Shown: positions 1-5,171 of the stretch, piece by piece
Numbering within the stretch: the stretch's first letter is position 1
Layout: each line of letters opens with the position of its first letter
Source: Nitrososphaerota archaeon
GTDB lineage: Archaea; Thermoproteota; Bathyarchaeia; Bathyarchaeales; Bathycorpusculaceae
Direction: 5' to 3'
Assembly (NCBI GenBank): GCA_031283385.1
Contig: JAITBW010000048.1
Location: forward strand, 1 to 5,171
Length of the DNA stretch: 5,171 bases
Notes under the pieces: model-generated
Seen by the model: the letters and a program-made list of their open reading frames with translations, nothing else
Database searches by the model: none
Told to the model about the DNA's origin: nothing
Made by a program: the position numbers and the translations under genes

Positions 1-788
1 CTAACCTCCACTTCAACCCCGTCCGCACCAATCTGATAAAACAGGTGATCATCACAAAACTTTTGAGCCAAAACAAAAGCAAAACTCGTGAACTCCTCCT
101 CAGACGACAAAACATTCACATCACAAACACTATAAAGCCCAAAAGTATCATGAAAAGAAATTTTATCTGCGAAGTCTATACACCAACTCTTATTTAGAGC
201 AACAGCACCATCAGCAGTATAAGCAAAACCAAAACTATTTTGTGTTATAGAAAGTGTCATATCATCTAAAGACACAGTTGCATATGTTCCATGAGCAGGT
301 AAAGAATCTGGAGCTTTACTTAACAAATCAAAAGCCAAAGACGTATCCAAGGTGGCAATATCATACTTTTGTGCAAAAGTCATATACCTTTCAAGGATAT
401 TTTCCATCTTTTCAACAGAATTCTTTGGAGGTTCCATAGCATAATACAATGAACCAGTAGATGGACTTATCAGAACCCATTCTGGAATACCGTTGTAAAA
501 CTCGCTCATAACAGATATCTCTCCATCATTTTTATCAATAAGGGTAAAACCACAATACTCTACCTCAACAGCACCTCCATATTCATACCGTGGCTTATAA
601 CGTTCCTCAGTTATGGTATACTTTGATAAATCGAGACCAATAACATCACTTAAAAGAGCAGGCAACTTTTCCTTAGCAGAAAAACCCTCAACACCTGAAA
701 CAACCTTCACACTACAAACTGTACATAAAGAAGAAAAAATAAACAGACCAATCATAAACATGCCAATGACACGTAAGTTTTTCAGCAT
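1..788 (-). CDS. Secreted protein of unknown function, 3' end cut by window edge; paralogue of the 2718-3710 product
   Basis: Reading from the ATG at 788 the frame stays open to the window edge, giving 262 residues and no stop, so the C-terminus is missing. Residues 7-25 are hydrophobic after a short basic start (MLKNLRVIGMF), which reads as a signal peptide or membrane anchor; there is no convincing lipobox. The mature part begins with an acidic/helical stretch and GLDLSKYTIT (51-60), then a beta-rich segment with DGEISVMSEFYNGIP (88-101), SVEKMENILERYMTF (124-138), and LSSEEEFTSFAFVLAQKF (227-244), which resembles the entry helix of a PepSY-like domain. These elements occur in the same order in the 330-residue protein, so I infer a shared family; the missing end should then hold the YPxWxV/ADTxEV part. 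It carries six cysteines after the first 20 residues (22, 25, 79, 203, 222, 245). Function unknown. The family is one I recall from Bathyarchaeia. The start is supported by AAGGAT seven bases upstream. Confidence 0.85.
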   Translation of the reverse strand, partial: MLKNLRVIGMFMIGLFIFSSLCTVCSVKVVSGVEGFSAKEKLPALLSDVIGLDLSKYTITEERYKPRYEYGGAVEVEYCGFTLIDKNDGEISVMSEFYNGIPEWVLISPSTGSLYYAMEPPKNSVEKMENILERYMTFAQKYDIATLDTSLAFDLLSKAPDSLPAHGTYATVSLDDMTLSITQNSFGFAYTADGAVALNKSWCIDFADKISFHDTFGLYSVCDVNVLSSEEEFTSFAFVLAQKFCDDHLFYQIGADGVEVEV

Positions 789-795
789 AACTCAT

Positions 796-832
796 ATCCT
801 TACGTTATTGTATGTATACATTTCCATTTCCA
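796..832 (-). promoter_or_regulatory. Ribosome binding site and candidate BRE/TATA promoter of the left-edge secreted protein
   Basis: On the minus strand AAGGAT (796-801) sits seven bases before the ATG at 788 and decides this start over the out-of-frame ATG at 795. Just upstream is TATACATA inside the perfect ten-base palindrome ATGTATACAT (812-821), preceded by a tandem TGGAAA TGGAAA (821-832). In an archaeal reading the purine-rich repeat would be the BRE and TATACATA the TATA box, giving a very short leader; that conflicts somewhat with using the Shine-Dalgarno sequence. In a bacterial reading TACAAT could be a -10 box, but the spacing to TTGGAA (15 bases) is short. Confidence 0.4.
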
Positions 833-912
833 AATACTCGTGGTCTATCTAGCAATTACCGTAACTTTTGGTTTTAGGCATATTTCTGATGGAGTTAAAT
901 TATGGAGCTAAG

Positions 913-1674
913 CTAATATGCGCTCCAACCGCCATCGACGGTCAGTGTTGCTCCATTAACAAAGCTTGAGTCATCTGACGCAAGGAAGAGTGCTGTTTTT
1001 GCGATTTCTTCTGCTGATCCCTGTCTAGGATTTGTGTCCATGCCTTGTCTTACGCGTGAGAAGCCAAACATGCTGGGGTTTTTTATGCCGACAGAAATCT
1101 CTGTGTCTACTGCGCCTGGGCAAATAGCGTTACAGCGAATTCCCTTTTGCGCGTACATAAAGCCAACATTTTTTGTCAAACCGACGAGAGCAAACTTGGA
1201 TGCAGTGTATGCTGCGCCTGCACGTGAACCATAAAGTCCGCTAAGGGATGCAATGTTTACAATAACACCAGATCCTTTACTTGTCATAATAGGCAGGCTT
1301 TTTCGAATTAGGTTAAATGGGGCTTTAAGGTTGACGCTCATGACTTTATCCCATAGTTCATTAGTTACCTCTGCTGCGGGCATCATCTCATCCATAATGC
1401 CTGCATTATTAATCAGGATGTCCAGTGTGCCGAATTCTGTGACTATACTGTCTACAAGTGTGTTCATGGCTGACTCATCGGAGACATCTCCCTGTCGAAC
1501 GACAATTTTGCCAGATAAATCTGTAGATAAAGCTTCAAGTTCAATGAGACGGTCTAAACGTCTAGCAATGGCAATAACTGTTGCACCTTCTTTAGCGAAA
1601 AGTAATGATATAGCTCTGCCCATACCTGAGCTTGCTCCCGTAACTATGACAATCTTATTTTCTAGTTTCAACAT
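913..1674 (-). CDS. Classical short-chain dehydrogenase/reductase (SDR family oxidoreductase)
   Basis: A complete 253-residue cytosolic NAD(P)-dependent oxidoreductase of the classical SDR family, at the usual length of about 250. The Rossmann glycine motif TGASSGMG is at 12-19, NNAG at 89-92, and the catalytic tetrad is intact: Asn115, Ser143, Tyr156 and Lys160 (YTASK), with Ser 13 residues before Tyr as is standard. The PG motif after the active site (CPGAVDTE, 185-192) and the C-terminal FVNGATLTVDGGWSAY are also typical. Arg38-Arg39 after the second strand suggest NADP(H) preference, which is inference. The substrate cannot be read from sequence; relatives are usually annotated as 3-ketoacyl-ACP reductase-like or glucose dehydrogenase-like, and no fatty-acid genes lie nearby to support the former. 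It is followed on the same strand, 124 bases on, by the left-edge secreted protein, with no sign of coupling. Overall sequence resembles SDRs of anaerobic Clostridia. The Shine-Dalgarno is weak (GGTAGAG) before the ATG. Confidence 0.95.
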   Translation of the reverse strand: MLKLENKIVIVTGASSGMGRAISLLFAKEGATVIAIARRLDRLIELEALSTDLSGKIVVRQGDVSDESAMNTLVDSIVTEFGTLDILINNAGIMDEMMPAAEVTNELWDKVMSVNLKAPFNLIRKSLPIMTSKGSGVIVNIASLSGLYGSRAGAAYTASKFALVGLTKNVGFMYAQKGIRCNAICPGAVDTEISVGIKNPSMFGFSRVRQGMDTNPRQGSAEEIAKTALFLASDDSSFVNGATLTVDGGWSAY

Positions 1675-1700
1675 ATAACACTCTACCGTTTATTCTTGTT

Positions 1701-1711
1701 TTTTTAATTAA
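1701..1711 (-). promoter_or_regulatory. Candidate TATA element upstream of the SDR gene
   Basis: On the minus strand TTAATTAAAAA is centred about 31 bases before the SDR start codon, the distance expected of an archaeal TATA box giving a very short leader. A bacterial alternative is TTTACA followed 17 bases later by AATAAA, a weak -10. The region is strongly AT-rich, so chance matches are likely and neither reading is firm. Confidence 0.3.
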
Positions 1712-1878
1712 TGTAAAACAAAAAAACATATCGGTAAAAAAATGTAAACTGCAATATCTTACTAAAGTACAGACAAAAATAATTCCCACAGAGACACACT
1801 TGCACCAAGAACTAACTGAGGCAGGATAGAACATCGTATTGTAAAACATTTATTGACTTTAAACAAGCTCAGACTATT

Positions 1879-1898
1879 TACGTCACGTAGACATGTCT
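1879..1898. repeat. Two abutting palindromes, possible operator
   Basis: TACGTcACGTA (1879-1889) is a perfect inverted repeat around one central base. It shares its last base with AGACATGTCT (1889-1898), a perfect ten-base palindrome. Together they lie about 205 bases upstream of the SDR start and about 110 bases downstream of the stop of the 150-residue gene. Two such sites back to back could bind a dimeric regulator, but no regulator gene is in the window and short palindromes do occur by chance. Confidence 0.35.
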
Positions 1899-2008
1899 TC
1901 GATTTGACAAATAATTATGTGTGTTTAGTTGATTATTTTGTTGAGGTGTCCTTATTTTTTGTAGATATTTAGTAGGTAAATCTGTTGAGTGGTAAGAAGG
2001 CGATGTTA

Positions 2009-2461
2009 TTAATGCCAGGTAATATGTACAGATAAATCTTTTGCGTTATTGAATTTTAACTGCATGCTAATTCGACCAGGGTTAAACATGTCTACGCCCA
2101 TATCTTCAGCATTCAAATCCATTTTTCCGTCACTAAGATCAATAGAGTGACTTAGTTCACCCTGACTTAGGATTAACAACATTTCACCCTCAGCAATACG
2201 GCTATCTATAGAAAGTTTATTCAAATCTTCCTGACTTAAATCACAAAAAATTGTGCTATAACCTTGAGCACTACGAGCAGAAAAAATCCAACTACCTCGG
2301 GCATGGCTTTCACGCTTCATTGTAAATACACCCGAGGATTGATTCACACCAATACCAGAAAAGTTAACCACAAAAAATGTGAGAAGCACACTAGACACTA
2401 CTACAACTATGACTACCGCCAAAATCAATGGCTTTAAATTCCTTTTTGAACTTTTCTCCAT
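2009..2461 (-). CDS. Small protein with one N-terminal membrane segment, unknown function
   Basis: A complete 150-residue protein I cannot name. A basic start (MEKSSKRNLK) leads into one strong hydrophobic segment at about 11-33, so the rest is probably outside the membrane, either anchored or cleaved. The outer part is predominantly beta-strand-like: SGVFTMKRESHARGSWIFSA (43-62), YSTIFCDLSQEDLNKLSIDS (68-87), EGEMLLILSQGELSHSIDLS (91-110), then NPGRISMQLKFNNAKDLSVH (127-146) ending in ITWH. This layout (strand, small Leu/Ser-rich turn, a repeat of an 'E-G-x-x-x-L-x-L-x-Q-G' strand, NPGRI, amphipathic strand) resembles small uncharacterised proteins I associate with Firmicutes; that is memory, not a search. 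It has one cysteine (73). The start is supported by AGGGAT six bases upstream. It is transcribed away from the 330-residue gene and shares a 256-base divergent region with it. Confidence 0.8.
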   Translation of the reverse strand: MEKSSKRNLKPLILAVVIVVVVSSVLLTFFVVNFSGIGVNQSSGVFTMKRESHARGSWIFSARSAQGYSTIFCDLSQEDLNKLSIDSRIAEGEMLLILSQGELSHSIDLSDGKMDLNAEDMGVDMFNPGRISMQLKFNNAKDLSVHITWH

Positions 2462-2467
2462 TTACTA

Positions 2468-2500
2468 ATCCCTACTTGATGTATTGACACAATAATTTAA
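2468..2500 (-). promoter_or_regulatory. Ribosome binding site and candidate TATA box of the 150-residue protein
   Basis: On the minus strand AGGGAT (2468-2473) lies six bases before the ATG, a usable Shine-Dalgarno sequence. TTAAATTATT (2491-2500) is centred about 34 bases before the ATG, which would place an archaeal transcription start near the ribosome binding site. A nine-base palindrome CTACTGTAG (2508-2516) is directly upstream. The TATA call is weak because the surrounding sequence is AT-rich. Confidence 0.4.
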
Positions 2501-2671
2501 CAGACCTCTACTGTAGCAACATAATTTATTAAATTTATCTTACACAAATTTATGAACCAATAGAGCTGACAACTATGGGAGCAACAAAATATTTTCTACG
2601 TGATATTGCCCAAAAACCAACAGGAACATGAATAAAACAAAAATACTAAACACGTCGATATAATTGAATTT

Positions 2672-2688
2672 GAAAAAGCATATATTTT
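2672..2688 (+). promoter_or_regulatory. Candidate archaeal BRE/TATA promoter of the 330-residue protein gene
   Basis: GAAAAAG (2672-2678) directly followed by CATATATTTT (2679-2688) has the form of a purine-rich BRE plus TATA box. Its centre is about 35 bases before the ATG at 2718, predicting a leader of roughly ten bases. AAAAGGG (2704-2710), seven bases before the ATG, may serve as a weak Shine-Dalgarno. A bacterial -35/-10 pair with good spacing is not obvious. An ATG at 2714 is out of frame. Confidence 0.45.
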
Positions 2689-2717
2689 AGCCTTGATTTA
2701 GATAAAAGGGTATATGT

Positions 2718-3710
2718 ATGAAGAGAACAGTCTGGGCGATTTTGTTTGCAGTTATTATTGTCGTTTGCATTCTAGTATTTGCTGTTGCAATGGATAGAAT
2801 GCCAAATGGTCATAATAGAGGCGGCAATCATGCATCAGAGCAGGCAGCTTTGGATAAGTCATTAGCTATTGCCGAGTTAATGGGTGTTGATACAGCAAAA
2901 TACAGTGTAACACTAGATTCATATCGTCAAGGGTTGTTTTTAGATGTTTTACCTGAAGAACGTGTTCATTGTATTTTTGAATCTGACGAGGGCAATATCA
3001 CTGTAAGTTACAGTTACATAGAAGGTAATCTTCAAAGTTTAACTGTGAACACTGAGGGACAAACTCAGACAAATCGACCTATAACCAGCAATTTTGAAAT
3101 GGCTCAAGACTTCCTTAACAAATACCAAACTTTTTCAGGCGCATCATATTATACAAAAATGTTATCAATGCTAAAAGATGTTGAGCCAGACAAAGATACA
3201 ACAAAAATCTCTGGAAACATTGAACTTCGAGTAACTCAAGACAAAAGCATCACAGAAATTCGATGGACATACATAGAAAAAGACATTGCAGTACCAGTTA
3301 AAAATGTCGCATTATATTTTGAACAAGGATTTTTAAAATATTTTACTGACAAATGGGACATTTACAAAATAGGCAGTAATAAAATAACACTCTCAGAAAA
3401 AGAAGCAGTGGAAATTGCAATAAACCACGCAAAAGATTACACATGGAACACAAGGTCAGGCGGCGAGAACAATCAGGTGAAAGTAACAGAGCTTAATATA
3501 GCAGGAGTAATTGAAACACAATTAAATTTTGAAAACCGCCAAGATAACACTAAAAACAGTGAAGACCCCTTTACACTCTATCCAATGTGGCGTGTTGAGT
3601 TAAAACTTGACAAGATTTACCCAGATAATGTCTATGGATTAGAAGTGACAATTAATGCAGATACAAAAGAAGTCTACACCATCCAAACAATGATCCAATT
3701 TGGCACTTAA
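2718..3710 (+). CDS. Secreted or membrane-anchored protein with C-terminal PepSY-like region, unknown function
   Basis: A complete 330-residue protein. Residues 5-24 form one strong hydrophobic segment after MKRT, then a Gly/Asn-rich linker (29-39), so the body is extracytoplasmic. It has MGVDTAKYSVT (55-65), a beta segment GNITVSYSYIEGN (92-104), AQDFLNKYQTFSGASYY (129-145), and GFLKYFTDKWDIYKIGS (204-220). The last hundred residues look PepSY-like: helix TLSEKEAVEIAINHAKDY (224-241), then LYPMWRVELKLDK (287-299) and VYGLEVTINADTKEVYTIQT (305-324), the strand-turn-strand with a DT-x-E-V turn seen in PepSY/YpmB-like folds. No catalytic residues are apparent. From memory this pattern matches a multi-copy secreted family of Bathyarchaeia; the left-edge gene is a paralogue. 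It has a single cysteine outside the membrane segment (85). Third-position choice changes inside the gene: GAT/AAT dominate up to about residue 110 and GAC/AAC become common afterwards. It is a solitary plus-strand gene, divergent from the 150-residue gene and convergent with the kinase gene. Confidence 0.88.
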   Translation: MKRTVWAILFAVIIVVCILVFAVAMDRMPNGHNRGGNHASEQAALDKSLAIAELMGVDTAKYSVTLDSYRQGLFLDVLPEERVHCIFESDEGNITVSYSYIEGNLQSLTVNTEGQTQTNRPITSNFEMAQDFLNKYQTFSGASYYTKMLSMLKDVEPDKDTTKISGNIELRVTQDKSITEIRWTYIEKDIAVPVKNVALYFEQGFLKYFTDKWDIYKIGSNKITLSEKEAVEIAINHAKDYTWNTRSGGENNQVKVTELNIAGVIETQLNFENRQDNTKNSEDPFTLYPMWRVELKLDKIYPDNVYGLEVTINADTKEVYTIQTMIQFGT

Positions 3711-3728
3711 CAGCTGACTAAACTAAAG

Positions 3729-3772
3729 CCTTAGCGGCACCATTGGTTGTGTGAATGTGTAGGTGCTTAAGG
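3729..3772. terminator. Imperfect hairpin between convergent genes, possible transcription end
   Basis: CCTTAGCGGCACC (3729-3741) can pair with GGTGCTTAAGG (3762-3772): five pairs, a three-against-one internal loop, then five pairs, with a 20-base loop. It sits in the 79-base gap between two converging genes, where a shared terminator would be expected. It is not followed by a clear T-run on either strand and the loop is long, so it is only a candidate. Confidence 0.3.
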
Positions 3773-3789
3773 TATATGTTATTTGGTGT

Positions 3790-5171
3790 TTAGGGTGAGT
3801 CATGGAATTTTAGGAATAGTTTTTTGATTTTTCTGCTAATTGGGGTAACATCGGAGGATGTTTTTGGATTTTTTGTGTTTTGCGTGCTCTCAGTAAACAT
3901 GTTAGCGGCGCTGACACGGGCTTGTTCTGTAAATATCATCTGTGAATTAATAGACGGGTTTGTCGATGAATTGCGTAACACATAATTGCAGTCTGAGAGT
4001 TGCTCCCATGCTTTGGTATTGTCTGTAAGCATAGTTTCTAGCATTTCAAAAATTTGTTGCCTAAGTTCCACGTCCAGAACAGGGCAAGAAATTTCTATAC
4101 GACGTTCAGTATTTCTTGTCATCAAATCAGCAGATGAGATGTATATTTTTTTGTTATTCCCTGTTCCAAAACAGTAAATTCTTGAATGCTCCAAAAATTT
4201 GCCTACAACACTTATAATCGCAATGTTTTCAGTAAGTTGCGAAACACGCGGTATAAGACAACAGATGCCGCGTACAATAAGTGAAATCTTTACGCCGCTT
4301 TGAGAGGCTTCAATTAATTTTACTATAATGTCTTTGTCTGTGATAGAGTTGCATTTAATAATTATTCTGCCATTTTCGCCATTCTCTGCCTTTTTCTTCT
4401 CTGCCTCTATACAGTGTAAAATATTCTGCTTGTAATAGTTAGGAGCTACCCATAGATGGGTATAATCTCCGTCATGTTTACCAAGTAAAAGATTGTTGAA
4501 AAACGTGGCGGCATCTTTACCGATTTCCTGATTCGCCGTTATCAGTGAGAGGTCGGTATATTGTTTTGCGGTTTTTTCATTATAGTTGCCTGTGCCTATT
4601 TGTGTAATATATTGTATTTGCCCGTTTTCGTTTTTGGTAAGCAAACAGATTTTGGAATGTACCTTATAACCCGTTGATCCATAAATTATGCGGCAACCCG
4701 CTTCGTCTAGTCTATTTGACCATTCGATATTATTTGCTTCATCAAATCGTGCGCGTAATTCCATTATCACAATGACTTCTTTTCCATTTTCAGCGGCTCG
4801 AATAAGTGATTCGGCAAGTTTAGACTGGGCATCAAGTCTGTAGAGAGTTATTTTTATGGATAATACTGTTGGGTCTTCTGCTGCTTGTTTTATCATTTCT
4901 AGAAAAGGCAGAATGCTCTCATAAGGGTGGGACAAAAGTCGATCTTTCTTTTGAACGTGGTTTATCATGTTTATTTTTTTGTCAGCAGGATAAATATCAC
5001 AGGGTATATGTACGGGGCTTATCAGTTTTTTTCTGTTTTCTATCTCTATAGTCGCCTCAAGGCTAGGATAATAAGTAAGGTCAAGTGGTGTGGAAGATAA
5101 GAAAACCTGTGTATCTTTTAGGTTTAGTTTTTCGCATAAAAATTCGATAAAAGTGCTTTTTACCGCATACT
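3790..5171 (-). CDS. ppk1: Polyphosphate kinase PPK1, 5' end cut by window edge
   Basis: The frame is open from the right edge to the TAA at 3790, giving 459 residues without the true start; the Met at 4968 is internal. PPK1 reversibly moves the gamma phosphate of ATP onto polyphosphate through a phospho-histidine. Numbering the visible fragment, Arg111, Arg141 (in ELRARFDE), His171 (YKVHSKICL), Tyr204, Arg300 (IVRGICC) and His328 (FLEHSRIY) have exactly the spacing of E. coli Arg375, Arg405, His435, Tyr468, Arg564 and His592. This constant offset of 264 implies about 264 missing residues, a full length near 723, and an intact active site. Other family stretches are DRLLSHPYES, IGTGNYNEKTA, SSADLMTRNTERR. 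The last about 35 residues extend past the E. coli end as a Ser/Thr/Asn-rich tail finishing in a basic SRKIKKLFLKF. The sequence is of Clostridia/Firmicutes type. No exopolyphosphatase or phosphate-transport gene is visible, though the upstream side is cut off. Confidence 0.97.
   Translation of the reverse strand, partial: YAVKSTFIEFLCEKLNLKDTQVFLSSTPLDLTYYPSLEATIEIENRKKLISPVHIPCDIYPADKKINMINHVQKKDRLLSHPYESILPFLEMIKQAAEDPTVLSIKITLYRLDAQSKLAESLIRAAENGKEVIVIMELRARFDEANNIEWSNRLDEAGCRIIYGSTGYKVHSKICLLTKNENGQIQYITQIGTGNYNEKTAKQYTDLSLITANQEIGKDAATFFNNLLLGKHDGDYTHLWVAPNYYKQNILHCIEAEKKKAENGENGRIIIKCNSITDKDIIVKLIEASQSGVKISLIVRGICCLIPRVSQLTENIAIISVVGKFLEHSRIYCFGTGNNKKIYISSADLMTRNTERRIEISCPVLDVELRQQIFEMLETMLTDNTKAWEQLSDCNYVLRNSSTNPSINSQMIFTEQARVSAANMFTESTQNTKNPKTSSDVTPISRKIKKLFLKFHDSP

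Larger units (their letters stand above)
1675..2008. other. Gene-free stretch between the SDR gene and the small anchored-protein gene
   Basis: This 334-base stretch has no convincing gene. It holds the SDR promoter region at its left end and two abutting palindromes at 1879-1898. Composition changes abruptly inside it: about 1711-1840 is rich in A and C on the plus strand, while 1921-1980 is about 75 percent G+T by hand count. A minus-strand open frame (1655-1849) runs 20 bases into the SDR gene but has a low-complexity, Cys/Phe-rich translation and no good ribosome binding site. No tRNA-like or strong terminator-like fold was recognised. Confidence 0.6.

Noticed and set aside
254..852. Plus-strand open frames at 254-439 and 613-852
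   Set aside because: They are antisense to the left-edge secreted protein, which is open over all 788 bases with a signal peptide and ribosome binding site.
1253..1678. Plus-strand open frame of 141 codons opposite the SDR gene
   Set aside because: It is antisense to a gene whose catalytic residues and motifs are all intact; its own translation shows no domain-like pattern.
1655..1849. Minus-strand open frame of 64 codons running into the SDR start
   Set aside because: The translation is low-complexity and Cys/Phe-rich, there is no good ribosome binding site, and it overlaps the SDR gene by 20 bases in another frame.
1853..1880. Bacterial-like promoter TTGACT, 16 bases, TATTTA on the plus strand
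   Set aside because: There is no plus-strand gene or structured RNA downstream before 2718, and the -10 match is poor in AT-rich sequence.
913..3710. A biosynthetic or defence operon formed by the SDR, the small anchored protein and the secreted protein
   Set aside because: Gaps between genes exceed 100 bases, orientation changes, and there are no nuclease, helicase, toxin or pathway partners; proximity alone does not support a system.
3986..4177. Plus-strand open frames at 3986-4177 and 4869-5051
   Set aside because: Both are antisense shadows of the PPK1 coding frame with no supporting features.
4966..4968. ATG at 4968 as the start of the polyphosphate kinase
   Set aside because: The same frame continues upstream to the window edge with PPK1-like sequence (QVFLSSTPLDLTY), so this Met is internal and the gene is partial, not a shortened kinase.

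Overview
The window is AT-rich and carries five protein-coding genes. Four are on the minus strand: a truncated secreted protein at the left edge, a short-chain dehydrogenase/reductase (SDR), a small membrane-anchored protein, and a truncated polyphosphate kinase at the right edge. The fifth, a second secreted or membrane-anchored protein, is on the plus strand. I see no RNA gene, CRISPR array, transposase or complete mobile element.

The best guess for the host is an uncultured archaeon of the Bathyarchaeia (moderate confidence, from memory of protein families, not a search). The 330-residue plus-strand protein follows the pattern of a secreted protein family I associate with Bathyarchaeia: an N-terminal hydrophobic segment, a GxDxxKYxxT motif, FLxxYQxF, and a C-terminal PepSY-like part with LYPxWxVxLxLDKxYPxNVYG and ADTxEV. 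The left-edge protein looks like a collinear paralogue of it. Possible archaeal BRE/TATA elements lie close upstream of several starts, although recognisable Shine-Dalgarno sequences are also present. In contrast, the polyphosphate kinase and the SDR look bacterial, most like Clostridia/Firmicutes versions. This would fit gene transfer into an archaeon sharing an anaerobic or gut habitat. A clostridial host with unusual secreted proteins remains the alternative.

Layout: 1-788, partial secreted protein (minus). 913-1674, SDR (minus). 1675-2008, a gene-free stretch with the SDR promoter region and two abutting palindromes. 2009-2461, a 150-residue membrane-anchored protein (minus). 2462-2717, a divergent promoter region. 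2718-3710, the 330-residue secreted/anchored protein (plus). 3711-3789, a short convergent gap with an imperfect hairpin. 3790-5171, the C-terminal two thirds of polyphosphate kinase PPK1 (minus).

Nothing shows that these genes form one pathway. They look like single transcription units: gaps between same-strand neighbours are over 100 bases and the strand changes around the plus-strand gene. The most unusual sequence-level signal is the alternation along the plus strand between blocks rich in A+C and blocks rich in G+T. It mostly switches at gene borders, but once inside the 330-residue gene. No convincing new defence or catalytic system is visible. The leads are the paralogous secreted proteins, the small anchored protein, and the mix of archaeal-type and bacterial-type genes.
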